From Chryseobacterium sp. Marseille-Q5410 (lineage in GTDB: Bacteria; Bacteroidota; Bacteroidia; Flavobacteriales; Weeksellaceae): a stretch of 64,000 bases of DNA. This document shows, piece by piece, positions 45,764 through 55,284 of the stretch. The notes under the pieces were generated by a model. The model made no database searches. It was not told the origin of the DNA and saw only the letters and a list, made by a program, of their open reading frames with translations. Location: contig CAMPOT010000001.1 of NCBI GenBank assembly GCA_946892665.1, forward strand, positions 930,001-994,000, read 5' to 3'. Every line of letters begins with the position of its first letter. Position 1 is the stretch's first letter. The translations under genes were made by a program, and so were the position numbers.

Positions 45764-46324
45764 TAAATAATGTATGTAACCTATTGCGGGCAGATACTTA
45801 CAATCGTCGCACTTATCGTATTCTAAAGTTGATTTTTCGGGATAGTCGAAGTTGGCTTTTAAAAAAGCATCTGAAAACAAGGCATAGGGCGGGTATTCCG
45901 CAATATGGTTTTTGAGCATCTTATGCGCTTCTACCACTGGTGCGCCATAGAGCTTTTCGAATTTCCCTATTTTGTATTTGGTAAACTCCCCGTAGTGCAC
46001 AATTATTTTCAATGATAAAGGGATTTCGATTGCAAGTTGCGATGCCAGGCGTTGGCATTCCTTTTGAAAATCGTTGTACATCTGTTCTATCTGCATCAAT
46101 GTTTCTTCAAAGGTGGGCAGGTTGTGGTACTTGTAAAACAGTATCGCATCACCCTCAACTTCGGAAACTTCAAGGCAAAGGATATTGCTATCCATTACTG
46201 ATTTTAGCAGGCTTTCTGTTATGTATTTGCCAACAAACATATTTGATTTGATAACGAAATCCGTAAAGCCTGAAATATCGGGTATCATTAACATTCCGTT
46301 TTTACTGGCTGTGTCGTTTTGCAT
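45761..46324 (-). CDS. DUF2652 protein (cyclase-like fold)
   Basis: 187 residues. The start MLMIPDISGFTDFVIKSN and EVEGDAILFYK resemble the metal-binding and dimer parts of class III nucleotide cyclases, but the full catalytic set is not visible, so enzymatic activity is doubtful. Four Cys near the end (KCDDCKYL) could bind metal. It lies 81 bp after the TolC gene on the same strand and may be the last gene of the RND operon. Confidence 0.75.
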   Translation of the reverse strand: MQNDTASKNGMLMIPDISGFTDFVIKSNMFVGKYITESLLKSVMDSNILCLEVSEVEGDAILFYKYHNLPTFEETLMQIEQMYNDFQKECQRLASQLAIEIPLSLKIIVHYGEFTKYKIGKFEKLYGAPVVEAHKMLKNHIAEYPPYALFSDAFLKANFDYPEKSTLEYDKCDDCKYLPAIGYIHYL

Positions 46325-46405
46325 TTATTTCATCGTATTTTCAATTAAAAATGCAGGGGCTTATTACCGCCCCCGCAAATTGAGTATATCTAAACTCTAA
46401 TAAAA

Positions 46406-47701
46406 CTATTTTATCTGCCCGGTAGCTTTGTTGTACACAGCTTCGGCAATCTTGTACCGTACTTTTGCATCTAACATATTGCTGTATGCTCTTTGCCAAA
46501 GCGTTTCTGCTATCAGTACATCTTCCCCGGTAATGGTTCCGGCTTTAAAGCGGTCATTACTTAGTTTCAGGTTCTCGTCTGCTTCAATTAACGATGCCTG
46601 CATTAAATCAATGTTGTTCGCCTGCAATTGCAGGTTAAGCGTAGCTTGCTCAATCTCCACAGTGATTTGGCTTTTCAGTTCTTTCAGACCGTATTCAGCC
46701 GAACGTATATTGGCTTCCTGCTGCTTTACTTTTTCTTTTCTGCTACCCCAGTCGAAAACCGGAATTTTAACGCTTAGCATACCAAAGTAAGTCAGCATAT
46801 GGTTTTTGGTAGGGTCGCCGAAGTTGATGCCCTCTTTTCCAAAGGCTGCCATTCCGTTCAGTGATAAACCTACCGATGGTTTCAGGTCTGCTTTAAGCAT
46901 ACTTTTGGTAAGCTCGCTCATTTTTATGCCATTGGTTGCCAACTCAATTTCCGGACGGTTAGCATCGGCAGCTTTCAAAACACCCTGTTTTAAAAAATCG
47001 CTTGTACTCAACGTATCGGCTACGTCTATACCTGTGGGGTCTTCCGTCCCGATTAACTGGCTCAATCTTCTCTTTGACAAGACGAGTTTATTCTCCGCAG
47101 CCTGCAAACGGGCTTCATTTTCGTTCTGAAGTACCTTTGCCCGCAACACATCATTTTTGTAAATCAATCCTGCCTCAAACTGGTTATTCAGGAATGTGTA
47201 ATGTGAAGCCAGTTGCTTTTTAACCTGCTGTTCCAGTTTGATTTCTTCCTTAGCCTGTACCACAAGCCAGTAAGCGGTTTCGGTAGCCAGTAATACTTCA
47301 TCTTCTACCAATCGTTGTTGAGCGTTGCTCATCTGTATATTGGTTTCTGCCATCTGCTTGCCGTACTTAATCTTACCGCCAGTGTAAATCGGCTGTGTAA
47401 CGCTGACCATTGGCGCAAACCCATATTCGGGCAGCATCGTATTCAATGGCTCCCCAAAGTAAAAGGCGGTAGCTGAAGCATCCAGTTTCGGTCTGCCTGC
47501 CACATCTGCAATCAGCTTATCGGATTGGGTGGCAATTACGTCTTCTTTGGCTTTGCCTATCCTGTTATTGTTTTTTAATGCCAGTTCTTTGCTTTCCGCA
47601 AGGGTTAACTGCTGTTGTGCAAAGAGGTTGTTTGTTCCCTGCAAAAGAGCGAAACCGCATATAAAAACCTTTATGACTGTTTTATATCTTTTCTGTAACA
47701 T
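46406..47701 (-). CDS. TolC-family outer-membrane efflux protein
   Basis: 431 residues. Signal peptide (ending near LFAQQ), then two OEP repeats with long coiled helices (LAESKELALKNNNRIGKAK.. and the second half from about 210). It forms the outer-membrane duct of the tripartite pump. It follows the RND gene by 9 bp. Confidence 0.93.
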   Translation of the reverse strand: MLQKRYKTVIKVFICGFALLQGTNNLFAQQQLTLAESKELALKNNNRIGKAKEDVIATQSDKLIADVAGRPKLDASATAFYFGEPLNTMLPEYGFAPMVSVTQPIYTGGKIKYGKQMAETNIQMSNAQQRLVEDEVLLATETAYWLVVQAKEEIKLEQQVKKQLASHYTFLNNQFEAGLIYKNDVLRAKVLQNENEARLQAAENKLVLSKRRLSQLIGTEDPTGIDVADTLSTSDFLKQGVLKAADANRPEIELATNGIKMSELTKSMLKADLKPSVGLSLNGMAAFGKEGINFGDPTKNHMLTYFGMLSVKIPVFDWGSRKEKVKQQEANIRSAEYGLKELKSQITVEIEQATLNLQLQANNIDLMQASLIEADENLKLSNDRFKAGTITGEDVLIAETLWQRAYSNMLDAKVRYKIAEAVYNKATGQIK

Positions 47702-47710
47702 AATCCCTTT

Positions 47711-50700
47711 TTATGATAAGTATTTTTGGTTGTGAGCATCGGCATTCAATTCTTGCTGCTCATCCAACTGTTTGTTTTTTGGTGGTTTTACGAACCTGTA
47801 ATACAATACTGGAACGATAAACAAAGTAGTAATCATTGATACCAGAATACCGATTGAAATGGTACTGGAAATCGGTCCCCATTCCGGAGAGCCACTCGCC
47901 ATTAACGGTATCAAACCGATAGCCGCCGCCATTGACGTAAGGAAGATGGGACGCATTCTTCTTTTGGCTGCTAATAAAGCTGCTCCTCTAATTGTATGAC
48001 CGTGCTCGCTTACCAGTTCATCCGCATAGTCAACGAGGATAATCCCGTTACGAACCACAATACCCAATAAGGCGGTAATACCGATGATTGCCATAAACCC
48101 GAACTCGTAACCTGTAAGGAATAAGCCTAACATTGCACCAAGCAAGCTCAGCGGGAACGAAGCCAGTACAATGAATACTTTACCAACACGCTTGAACTGG
48201 AATAACAGGACAAGGAAAATGAGGACGAAACTTATCATAAAAGCTTTTCCCATTTTGGGACCGCTTTCCAGTCCGTCTTCATATTCGCCACCGTAGGCAA
48301 TCTTAATGCCTTTCGGTAATTTCAGGCTGTCAATTTTCGGCTGTACCTCTGCAAATACTTCTGCGGGTTTTCTGCCTAACTGTGCTTCGGAAGAAACGGT
48401 TAACGTTCTTAATCCGTTACGGTGTACAATAGCCCCAGTATGCCAAGACGGTTGTAAATCTACCACTTGCTTTAAAGGTACTTTAGCACCGAATGTTGAA
48501 TTAATGTACATATTACCCAAAGCATCCAGACTTTCCCGGTCGGTTTCATCTGTACGCAATACAATGTCGATGGCTTTATTGCCCTCCCACATCTGCGATA
48601 CTGGGTAGCCTTTTATCTTTGCACCCAATGCCTGCGCAATCTGCGCTTTACTAACGCCTAAACGCAGGGCTACATCTTCTTTAACAACGGCTTTCAGCCC
48701 TACATAATCATTCTGATAATCGGTGCGCACCCAGTTAGAGCCTTTGGTATTTTCCAGTAATGCCGCAACCTGTTTGGCTACTTTTTTCTGCTCGGTCATA
48801 TCCTTGCCAATCACACGTATCTCAATCGGTGCGGGCTGCTGCTTCTTGCTTAACTGCCTTACCCGTACATAACCGTTCGGCAAGTAGTTGTTGAATTTCT
48901 GCACATACTCATCAATCATTTCAGAAGTGGCATCCTTGCTTGTGGTATTGATGAATATCTGCGCAAAGTTCTCACGTGGGTGCTCCGGTGCGTAGGTGGA
49001 GTAGAAACGTGGCGAGCTTGTACCTATAAAGCTCGCTGTGGTTACAATTCGTTTATCGCCTGCAATTTCTTTTTCTATCTTCTTAACGGCTGCTTCGGTT
49101 TCGTGGATATTTGTACCGTTATCCATCCACAATTCAAGGTTAAACTGGTTTCTTTCAACGATTGGGAAAAACTCGGTTTTCACCTGACTACCTACCACGA
49201 ATGAAAGGAAGAAGATAACCAAACCTGCTACCAACGTGGTTTTGTACCATTTCATACAGAACTCAATTGCCCTGTCGAAACCGTCCTGCATCCTGTCTAA
49301 GAAATTGCGTTTTTTCGGTTTATCATCTTGCTTTTTCAATCCTTTTTTCAGGAAGTGGTAACACATATATGGGGTCAGGAACAAGGCTACCAAGAACGAA
49401 ACCGCCAAAGCGATACTAACGGTAATCGGTATCCATTGCACAAACTCCCTTGTTAGTCCGGTTAGCGTAAATGCCAACGGCAGGAACGATAGGACAATAG
49501 TTAGTGTAGCAGTAAAAATTGGAACCATTAATTGCGTTGCACTTTGCCAAGCGGCAGTCCACGACGGTATTTTTTCGTCCACTTTCTCAATGTAGTTATC
49601 CACTACGATAATGGCATCATCTACTACCATCCCCAGTACAATAATCATTGCCGCCAAACTAACCTGGTGCATTTCGATACCAAGTAAATTTAGGATAGCG
49701 AATGTTACGGCAATGGTAACAGGTGCGGCAATAGCGGAAATTGTAGCCACTCTAAACGGTAGCAGAAGCATCACTACCAAGATAACGGAGGCAATGGCAA
49801 TACCGAACTCAATAAAGAAATGCCCCAAATTCATATCCACCACTTTGGGTTGGTCGACAATAGTGTTGACCTGCACATCTGATGGCAGGATTTCTTTTAC
49901 TTCAGCAACTTTTTGTGTCAGCGCATTTCCCAAATCGACAATATTCTGTCCGGGTTGCATTTCTACGGTCAGCATCATTACATCATTTCCCGCAACCGTA
50001 ATTTTACTTTTCAGGTCTTCGTATCTCCTTTCGATTTCGGCTATATCACGCAAGCGGATATTGCCACCCTGCGGAGAACTATATACAATAAGGTTTCCGA
50101 TTTCATTTTCATTCTGATACTGCGCATCTGTAAAAATGAGGAAACGGTTTTTGTCAATCTCAATATCGCCGCTCGGAATGGTTACATTCTGTTGGCTCAA
50201 TGTTGCTGTGATTTCATTGATACCGAAGCCGTATTGTTTCAATACATCTTCACGCAGGGTAATGAATATTTGCTGCTTCTGACCGCCGTATCGCTTGATT
50301 TTGGAAACCTGCGGAATGGTCTTAATACCGTCTTCCAGTTCGTCCAGATAATTTTCTAACTGGGCGTAAGAACGACCGGGAGCTGATACAGCAATCATTT
50401 GAACGACCACATCACCGAAGTCGCTGTTCACATACGGTCCCTGTACGCCCCGTGGCATTATCAGAGGCATATTGGCATCTAAACCGTGCTGTAAAGTGCT
50501 CCAGAATTTTTTGGTGTCTTTTACATAATCCTGCAATTCGACTGTTACCACCACCTGTCCGGGCTTACTCTCTGAATGTGTTTTTTCTTTTTTGATTTCC
50601 TCGAAACCAAACAGGTATTGTTCCAGTTTGTCGGTTACTTCTTTTTCTATCTGTTCTTCGTCGGCTCCGGGATAAAAAGCCACGACAAGCCCCTGTCTAA

Positions 50701-50836
50701 CTGTTACACGGGGGTCTTCACTTCTCGGCATCGTCATTAATGAAATCAACCCGGCAAGCACCATAATAACGGTAATCGCTATCGGTACTTGCGGAAATTT
50801 CATTGCCGCTTCAATGAGGTTTATCTTTCTTTTCAT
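47711..50836 (-). CDS. RND efflux transporter, inner-membrane subunit
   Basis: 1041 residues, 12 transmembrane helices with two large periplasmic loops. In TM4 it has LGMVVDDAIIVVDNY: the two Asp are the proton relay of AcrB-type (HAE1) pumps, not the DFGxxxDGAVV pattern of CusA-type metal pumps. So by motif it is a hydrophobic-compound pump, although it sits in the copper island and shares its operator. Starts 3 bp after the adaptor stop. Confidence 0.93.
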   Translation of the reverse strand: MKRKINLIEAAMKFPQVPIAITVIMVLAGLISLMTMPRSEDPRVTVRQGLVVAFYPGADEEQIEKEVTDKLEQYLFGFEEIKKEKTHSESKPGQVVVTVELQDYVKDTKKFWSTLQHGLDANMPLIMPRGVQGPYVNSDFGDVVVQMIAVSAPGRSYAQLENYLDELEDGIKTIPQVSKIKRYGGQKQQIFITLREDVLKQYGFGINEITATLSQQNVTIPSGDIEIDKNRFLIFTDAQYQNENEIGNLIVYSSPQGGNIRLRDIAEIERRYEDLKSKITVAGNDVMMLTVEMQPGQNIVDLGNALTQKVAEVKEILPSDVQVNTIVDQPKVVDMNLGHFFIEFGIAIASVILVVMLLLPFRVATISAIAAPVTIAVTFAILNLLGIEMHQVSLAAMIIVLGMVVDDAIIVVDNYIEKVDEKIPSWTAAWQSATQLMVPIFTATLTIVLSFLPLAFTLTGLTREFVQWIPITVSIALAVSFLVALFLTPYMCYHFLKKGLKKQDDKPKKRNFLDRMQDGFDRAIEFCMKWYKTTLVAGLVIFFLSFVVGSQVKTEFFPIVERNQFNLELWMDNGTNIHETEAAVKKIEKEIAGDKRIVTTASFIGTSSPRFYSTYAPEHPRENFAQIFINTTSKDATSEMIDEYVQKFNNYLPNGYVRVRQLSKKQQPAPIEIRVIGKDMTEQKKVAKQVAALLENTKGSNWVRTDYQNDYVGLKAVVKEDVALRLGVSKAQIAQALGAKIKGYPVSQMWEGNKAIDIVLRTDETDRESLDALGNMYINSTFGAKVPLKQVVDLQPSWHTGAIVHRNGLRTLTVSSEAQLGRKPAEVFAEVQPKIDSLKLPKGIKIAYGGEYEDGLESGPKMGKAFMISFVLIFLVLLFQFKRVGKVFIVLASFPLSLLGAMLGLFLTGYEFGFMAIIGITALLGIVVRNGIILVDYADELVSEHGHTIRGAALLAAKRRMRPIFLTSMAAAIGLIPLMASGSPEWGPISSTISIGILVSMITTLFIVPVLYYRFVKPPKNKQLDEQQELNADAHNQKYLS

Positions 50837-50839
50837 AAA

Positions 50840-51910
50840 TTATTCAGATTTTGGGGCTGATGCGGTTACGGATGCTGTTTGCGCTTTTACTTTCTGCCCG
50901 TCTTTCACGTTGTTTTGTCCGGCGAGGATAATTGTCTGGCTCTCGTTAAGACCATCGGTAATAATAACTTCATCGCCCACGATTTTGCCTACTGTAACCC
51001 TTGTCAGCTTAGCGGTGTTGTTCCTATCCACAACATATACGTGCGGGATTTTATCTACATTGTTGATGATGGCGGTAAGCGGTACACGCACCTGCCTAAC
51101 CTTTACCGGAATGCCTGCAAGTACTTCTGTAATCATTCCCGGCATCAGCACACCGCCCGGATTGTCCAAGCGAACTTTCAGCGTGTAGGCTTTTGAAATT
51201 TCATCAGCTACGGGATTGATTATAGTGATTTTGCCCGTGAAATTGCGTTGCAGTGTAGGAATGTTTACGGCTACCTGCATTCCTTGTTTGAAGCTGCCGA
51301 TTTCGCTTTCGGGTACGGCAAACTGTGCATATACCATATCTGTTTTTACAATGGTAAAGGCAGGAACGCCCGGTGCTGCCATACCGCCAACCTCGGCAGT
51401 TTTAACGGTTATAATACCATTGGTCGGTGAATGCAAACGGCTGTCGGTAATACGCTTGCGGTTGATTTTTTTATTGGCTTCCGCCTGTGCTACTTTAGTT
51501 TTGATGTCGATATAGTCCTTTTCAGGGAAACTTCCTTTTTTATACAATTCATCAAATCTTCTAAACGCATCCTGGCTCTGGTCTAAGCTGGCATTGGCAA
51601 TCTGCAATGCAGCTTCGTACTCGGTGGCATCAATGCTTGCAAGGAACTGTCCTTTGCTAACACGTTGCCCCTCATTCACGCCCACGCTGTTTATCGTTCC
51701 GGGAACGGCAAAACTTACGGTGGTCATATTGTCGGGTACAATAGAACCCGAATAGGAAACGGATTGCTCGGTTTCCGAACTGCTGATAGTGGCTACGGTG
51801 ACTACCGGAGGCTCATCTTTTAACTGTTTTTCTTCTTTTTGTTTGCAACTCTGTATCAATCCTGCTCCGATTATGAAGAGGGATAACAAACCAATTTTAC
51901 TTGTTCTCAT
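50840..51910 (-). CDS. RND efflux periplasmic adaptor (lipoprotein)
   Basis: 356 residues, membrane-fusion protein. Lipobox IQSC at about residue 22, then barrel-sandwich, short alpha-hairpin (LQIANASLDQSQDAFRRFDELYKKG) and beta-barrel domains. No added metal-binding HMBD or DUF3347 domain, unlike many CusB homologues. It leads the operon adaptor - RND - TolC (- DUF2652), with operator site 5 upstream. Confidence 0.92.
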   Translation of the reverse strand: MRTSKIGLLSLFIIGAGLIQSCKQKEEKQLKDEPPVVTVATISSSETEQSVSYSGSIVPDNMTTVSFAVPGTINSVGVNEGQRVSKGQFLASIDATEYEAALQIANASLDQSQDAFRRFDELYKKGSFPEKDYIDIKTKVAQAEANKKINRKRITDSRLHSPTNGIITVKTAEVGGMAAPGVPAFTIVKTDMVYAQFAVPESEIGSFKQGMQVAVNIPTLQRNFTGKITIINPVADEISKAYTLKVRLDNPGGVLMPGMITEVLAGIPVKVRQVRVPLTAIINNVDKIPHVYVVDRNNTAKLTRVTVGKIVGDEVIITDGLNESQTIILAGQNNVKDGQKVKAQTASVTASAPKSE

Positions 51911-51990
51911 CTTACATTTATTTTGTTACGCTTCTTTGTTTAATTAAACTTTTAAATACAGGGCAAAGGTCGGGTTACAGCTAAGGCGCA

Positions 51991-52027
51991 GCTATACGAA
52001 ATGACGCGTAAAAGTTGTGAAATTTAC
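51991..52027 (-). promoter_or_regulatory. Metal-regulon operator 5 (RND operon)
   Basis: Minus strand: GTAAATTTCACAACTT ... CATTTCGTATAG. The second half-site is degenerate, but ACCTTTG occurs at the same register (TTTG 60 nt after the first G). Confidence 0.65.
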
Positions 52028-52153
52028 TTCTTTGATTGGTGGGTATCTGCCTGAAACAAACAGAGCTACTGATGTTTCAGTAGCTCTGATGCTCGCATTA
52101 AAAAATAGCAAAATGCCTGCGAATGGATTGAAAAAGCCTCAATGCGGAGTATG

Positions 52154-52729
52154 CTATTCGTCCATCTGCATAGTAACGTTTTGCCCTTGTTGCTGCTTTA
52201 CCTGCTTGAAATAGCTTGATGTAAAGCCGGTGTGTTTTTTCAACTGGTTGGAAAGGTATGCCTGACTGCTGTAACCCAGTACGTGGGCAATCTCGGTCAG
52301 CGACATTTCGGTATGTACCAAAAGGTCTTTTACCTTTTCAATCTTCCGATTAATGATGTACTTTTCGAGTGTTATTCCCTCCACCGAAGAAAATAAGGCA
52401 CTCAATGTATCGTAGTTCTTGTGCAGCTTGCCACTGATTAAGGTTGTAAATTTGGTAGGAGTGCCGCTTTGCAGTTGCAACGTGATACCTTTCTCCACCA
52501 ACTCTTTTATCCTGTTTATCGTCTTTTGGTTCTTGTCGTACATCAGTTCTAAGCCGATGCTTTTCAGCATCGTTTTTATGGCTCCCAACTTTTGCGAAAA
52601 GTCTGCCGTATCTTTTATGATGGCTTGCCCCAGTTTTATATCCAAGACCTCAAAACCCAAAGCTGTTAATTTCTGTTCAAGAACATACGTACATCTATTG
52701 CACACCATTCCTTTTATTAATAGTGTCAT
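52154..52729 (-). CDS. AraC-type regulator with N-terminal metal-binding domain (1)
   Basis: 191 residues in two parts. Residues 1-70 look like a HMA domain with CNRC (Cys10, Cys13) and the usual beta-alpha-beta spacing. Residues about 95-185 are an AraC/XylS double HTH (LTEIAHVLGYSSQAYLSNQLKKHTGFTSSYFKQ). It resembles the protein at 61507 along its whole length. Such a layout suggests direct Cu(I) sensing by a transcription activator. It carries operator site 6 before its own gene, so autoregulation is likely. Confidence 0.88.
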   Translation of the reverse strand: MTLLIKGMVCNRCTYVLEQKLTALGFEVLDIKLGQAIIKDTADFSQKLGAIKTMLKSIGLELMYDKNQKTINRIKELVEKGITLQLQSGTPTKFTTLISGKLHKNYDTLSALFSSVEGITLEKYIINRKIEKVKDLLVHTEMSLTEIAHVLGYSSQAYLSNQLKKHTGFTSSYFKQVKQQQGQNVTMQMDE

Positions 52730-52792
52730 AGCTTCTAAAGTGTATAAGTTCCTTTATTCAATAGTCAAAATTCTGCATTTGCCACCGACAAA

Positions 52793-52829
52793 CTATTATG
52801 ATATTCCGGCTTTGTTTTGTGAAATTTTA
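52793..52829 (-). promoter_or_regulatory. Metal-regulon operator 6 (AraC-type regulator 1)
   Basis: Minus strand: TTTCACAAAACAAAGC ... GGAATATCATAATAG; the 5' GTAAA part is not conserved. AATTTTG follows after 20 nt. It suggests autoregulation. Confidence 0.72.
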
Positions 52830-52935
52830 TGAAATCGAGTGCTGCAACATTAAATATCATAAACTAAACAAGGAAAAGTACATAGCTGCTCCCGCTAATC
52901 TTACGGAATTTTGTAACAGACAACATCCGTATAAA

Positions 52936-53202
52936 ATGAAGAATAAAAAGATTAACGAACATCAGGTTTTAAAGGTGCTTAAAGATTACAACGCAGGCAA
53001 AAGCGGACTGGAGCTTTTTGAGAAATACGGCGTTTACGACACTAACATTTTTGAACTGAAACACAAATACAAGGATTTAGGGATGGATATTCTTGTAGAA
53101 TTGGTAAATTTAAATGAAGAAAACAGCAGGCTGAAAACAATGTATGCCGAATTGTGCATACAGCACCGGAAGCTCAAAGACCTGCTGAAAGAAGATTTCT
53201 GA
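52936..53202 (+). CDS. IS3 OrfA-like HTH protein (orphan)
   Basis: 88 residues from ATG 52936 (MKNKKINEHQ); the 46 codons above it cover the divergent control region and are probably not coding. HTH (HQVLKVLKDYNAGKSGLELFEKYGV) plus a C-terminal leucine-zipper-like helix (LVELVNLNEENSRLKTMYAEL), the layout of IS3-family transposase subunit A. No OrfB or terminal repeats follow, so it is a remnant or a stand-alone DNA-binding protein of the element. Confidence 0.7.
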   Translation: MKNKKINEHQVLKVLKDYNAGKSGLELFEKYGVYDTNIFELKHKYKDLGMDILVELVNLNEENSRLKTMYAELCIQHRKLKDLLKEDF

Positions 53203-53247
53203 CAGGACAGTCGGAAACGATAAGCAACAATATAAAATACTATTACT

Positions 53248-53559
53248 ATGACAAATGTAACGTACAAATATGCTACGGTTTTGGTAGCGATACAAAACCT
53301 ACGCAGCGAAGGTTATAATGTGGATTTCAATCTCGAAGAGAACTGTTTAATCTGTGGAGCCAACAAATATACTGTTGATGATTTTGAAATTGAGCAGGTC
53401 TATCGCTATGAGGGAGAAAGCAATCCAAGCGATGAGGCTACGGTGTATGGGATTGTATCGAAAGACGGATTAAAAGGCATTTTGGTTACGGCTTACGGAG
53501 CTTACACGGATAGTATGAGTACGGCAATGCTCCGCAAACTGGCACTAAAGAAAGATTGA
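53248..53559 (+). CDS. Conserved hypothetical protein of Bacteroidetes elements
   Basis: 103 residues. It resembles short proteins often labelled phosphoribosylpyrophosphate synthetase in Bacteroidetes, but it is far too short and has none of the PRPP-synthetase motifs, so that name should not be used. Visible: a YATVLVAIQNLRSEGYNVDFNLEENCLICG start with two Cys, and a GILVTAYGAYTDSMSTAMLRKL end. It follows the OrfA-like gene by 45 bp. Function unknown. Confidence 0.65.
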   Translation: MTNVTYKYATVLVAIQNLRSEGYNVDFNLEENCLICGANKYTVDDFEIEQVYRYEGESNPSDEATVYGIVSKDGLKGILVTAYGAYTDSMSTAMLRKLALKKD

Positions 53560-53623
53560 CAACTCCCATTATTATTTAAAATAAGGGCAAAGCAATCGTT
53601 TTGCCCTATGTATGATAAGGTTG

Positions 53624-54694
53624 TTATTGTATCGTAACACAAACATCCGCATTCATTGGATAGCTTTGGCATAGCAAAATTATTCCCTCTGCCATATCCT
53701 GTTCTGTTAATGCGCCGTTATGGAGCATCCTAACTTCTCCATCTGTTTTTAATGCCCAACAAGCCCCGCAGGTTCCGTTCTTACAGGAACTTGACACTTT
53801 GATATGATGCTCTTTCATCGCATCCAAAAGCGACTGCTTCGGCTGCACCTCAATGAGTGAAGTGCATTCATAGGTTTGTTTTTCATCATTTTCGTAATAA
53901 TCCTCGTAATAGTTTACAATCACATCTTTGGCAATACCGTCCGTTTCCAAATCGCCCGGATCCAACGGAACCGGGTCAAAGTATTCCAAATGGATATGGT
54001 CTTTGGGAATGTTCAAACCAATTAAAGCATCCCGGTACAAATCCATCAGCCCATTTGGTCCACAGATGAAGTAATGGGCTGCCTGAACCTCGCCAACAAG
54101 TCTTTTAATAACCGAACGTAAAACAAGCAGATTAAACCTGCCTGCAACGTGGTTGATTTTGGTGGAAATAAAATCGGGTGCGGTAAAGGAATAACAAATA
54201 TTCAGTTCTTGCGCTGCCTGCATCGCTTCCAATTCATTCCAAAATATGGTATCTTCCGGTGTTTTGTTACTGTACACCAGTAAGGGAATTTGGCTGCTGC
54301 TTTCAATACTTTTCAGCATTGAGAACAAAGGCGAAATGCCGCTACCACCTGCCAACAGTACGATTTGGGATTGGGTTGCTATCTGCTCTTCCAAGACAAA
54401 GCTGCCAAAGGGGGCTTCTATTTCCCAGGCTTCGATATGGTATGCATTATCCAGTATGTAATTGCTCATCTTGCCACCAGTAACCCTTTTGATAGTAATG
54501 GCAGGAAATTCGTCAGAAGGCACCGAACTGAACGAATACGAACGTATAAGTAGTTCGCCATTTATGGTAAGCCTGATGTTGAGGTACTGACCGGGCAAGT
54601 AAGTAAATGCCTGCTGCTCCGTGTCAAAGTATAGGGTAATGGTATCTTTTGTTTCCTTTGTAATTTTATGTGTTCGCCACGTGTATTTCTTCAT
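53624..54694 (-). CDS. FAD/2Fe-2S oxidoreductase (PaaE/Hcr-like)
   Basis: 356 residues, three domains: FAD-binding barrel with RSYSFSSVP (about 52-60), NAD(P)-binding domain with GGSGISPLFSML, and a C-terminal plant-type 2Fe-2S ferredoxin, CKNGTCGACWAL ... LLCQ, with all four Cys. It moves electrons from NAD(P)H to a partner such as an oxygenase or hybrid-cluster protein; none is next to it. A terminator hairpin lies between it and the upstream AraC gene. Confidence 0.9.
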   Translation of the reverse strand: MKKYTWRTHKITKETKDTITLYFDTEQQAFTYLPGQYLNIRLTINGELLIRSYSFSSVPSDEFPAITIKRVTGGKMSNYILDNAYHIEAWEIEAPFGSFVLEEQIATQSQIVLLAGGSGISPLFSMLKSIESSSQIPLLVYSNKTPEDTIFWNELEAMQAAQELNICYSFTAPDFISTKINHVAGRFNLLVLRSVIKRLVGEVQAAHYFICGPNGLMDLYRDALIGLNIPKDHIHLEYFDPVPLDPGDLETDGIAKDVIVNYYEDYYENDEKQTYECTSLIEVQPKQSLLDAMKEHHIKVSSSCKNGTCGACWALKTDGEVRMLHNGALTEQDMAEGIILLCQSYPMNADVCVTIQ

Positions 54695-54732
54695 TCCTGG
54701 GTAGTTTCCTGTCTTGCATTGCTGATAAAAAG

Positions 54733-54765
54733 AAAACCTCTGCTTCTGTACACAAAGCGAGGTTT
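54733..54765 (-). terminator. Terminator after AraC-type gene 3
   Basis: AAAACCTC / GAGGTTT with inner pairs GCTT/AAGC; on the minus strand followed by a T-rich run. It leaves only 38 bp for a promoter of the oxidoreductase gene, so read-through may feed it. Confidence 0.72.
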
Positions 54766-54803
54766 CATCAAGACTTCTATTTAAAAGTTTGCTGTTCTGA
54801 CAA

Positions 54804-55220
54804 TTATAGTCCGTTTTGCTTTTCCTGTTGTCTTTTGATGATTTCGAGCTTGTTTTTTCGTATCTGCTTAAAATGGGTAGATGTTAATCCTGTGTAAGTC
54901 ATTAATTGCTCGGATAGTTCAGTTGGCTTCTGATAGCCCAACGCTTTAGCGATTTGTGACAACGAATGCTCGGTGTACACCAGTAACTCTTTTACCTTTT
55001 CGATAATACGCCTGATATAGATAATTTCAAGGCTTATATCGCATTTAACGAGAAACAGATTGTTCAACTGTTGATAATCCGTTTTAAGTTCGTTAGTAAC
55101 CTGCACGGCAAACGGTGCAGATATACCTGTATCCAATCGGGTCTGAATTATCCGGTCTGCTACATTGCAAACTTTCGTCATTATGTCCGAACAGTCGCCT
55201 GAATTTTGTTTCTGTAACAT
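54804..55220 (-). CDS. AraC-type regulator without metal domain (3)
   Basis: 138 residues. The C-terminal ~90 residues are an AraC double HTH (IIEKVKELLVYTEHSLSQIAKALGYQKPTELSEQLMTYTGLTSTHFKQIRKNK) close to those at 52154 and 61507. The N-terminus lacks the CxxC HMA domain; it has only scattered Cys (GDC, KVC, KC). It may be a co-regulator or antagonist at the same sites. It lies downstream of HMA protein 3. Confidence 0.82.
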   Translation of the reverse strand: MLQKQNSGDCSDIMTKVCNVADRIIQTRLDTGISAPFAVQVTNELKTDYQQLNNLFLVKCDISLEIIYIRRIIEKVKELLVYTEHSLSQIAKALGYQKPTELSEQLMTYTGLTSTHFKQIRKNKLEIIKRQQEKQNGL

Positions 55221-55284
55221 AGCTTTTCATTTATGGAACGAGGTTTTTGACTGTTTCATACTTTGGTGTAGCTTTGGTAAAAAT

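Noticed and set aside
49611..50117. 168-codon + strand frame opposite the RND gene
   Set aside because: Shadow of the RND transporter; no motif and no start context.
52798..52935. 46-codon upstream extension of the OrfA-like gene
   Set aside because: It runs over operator 6 and the divergent promoter; homology starts at ATG 52936.
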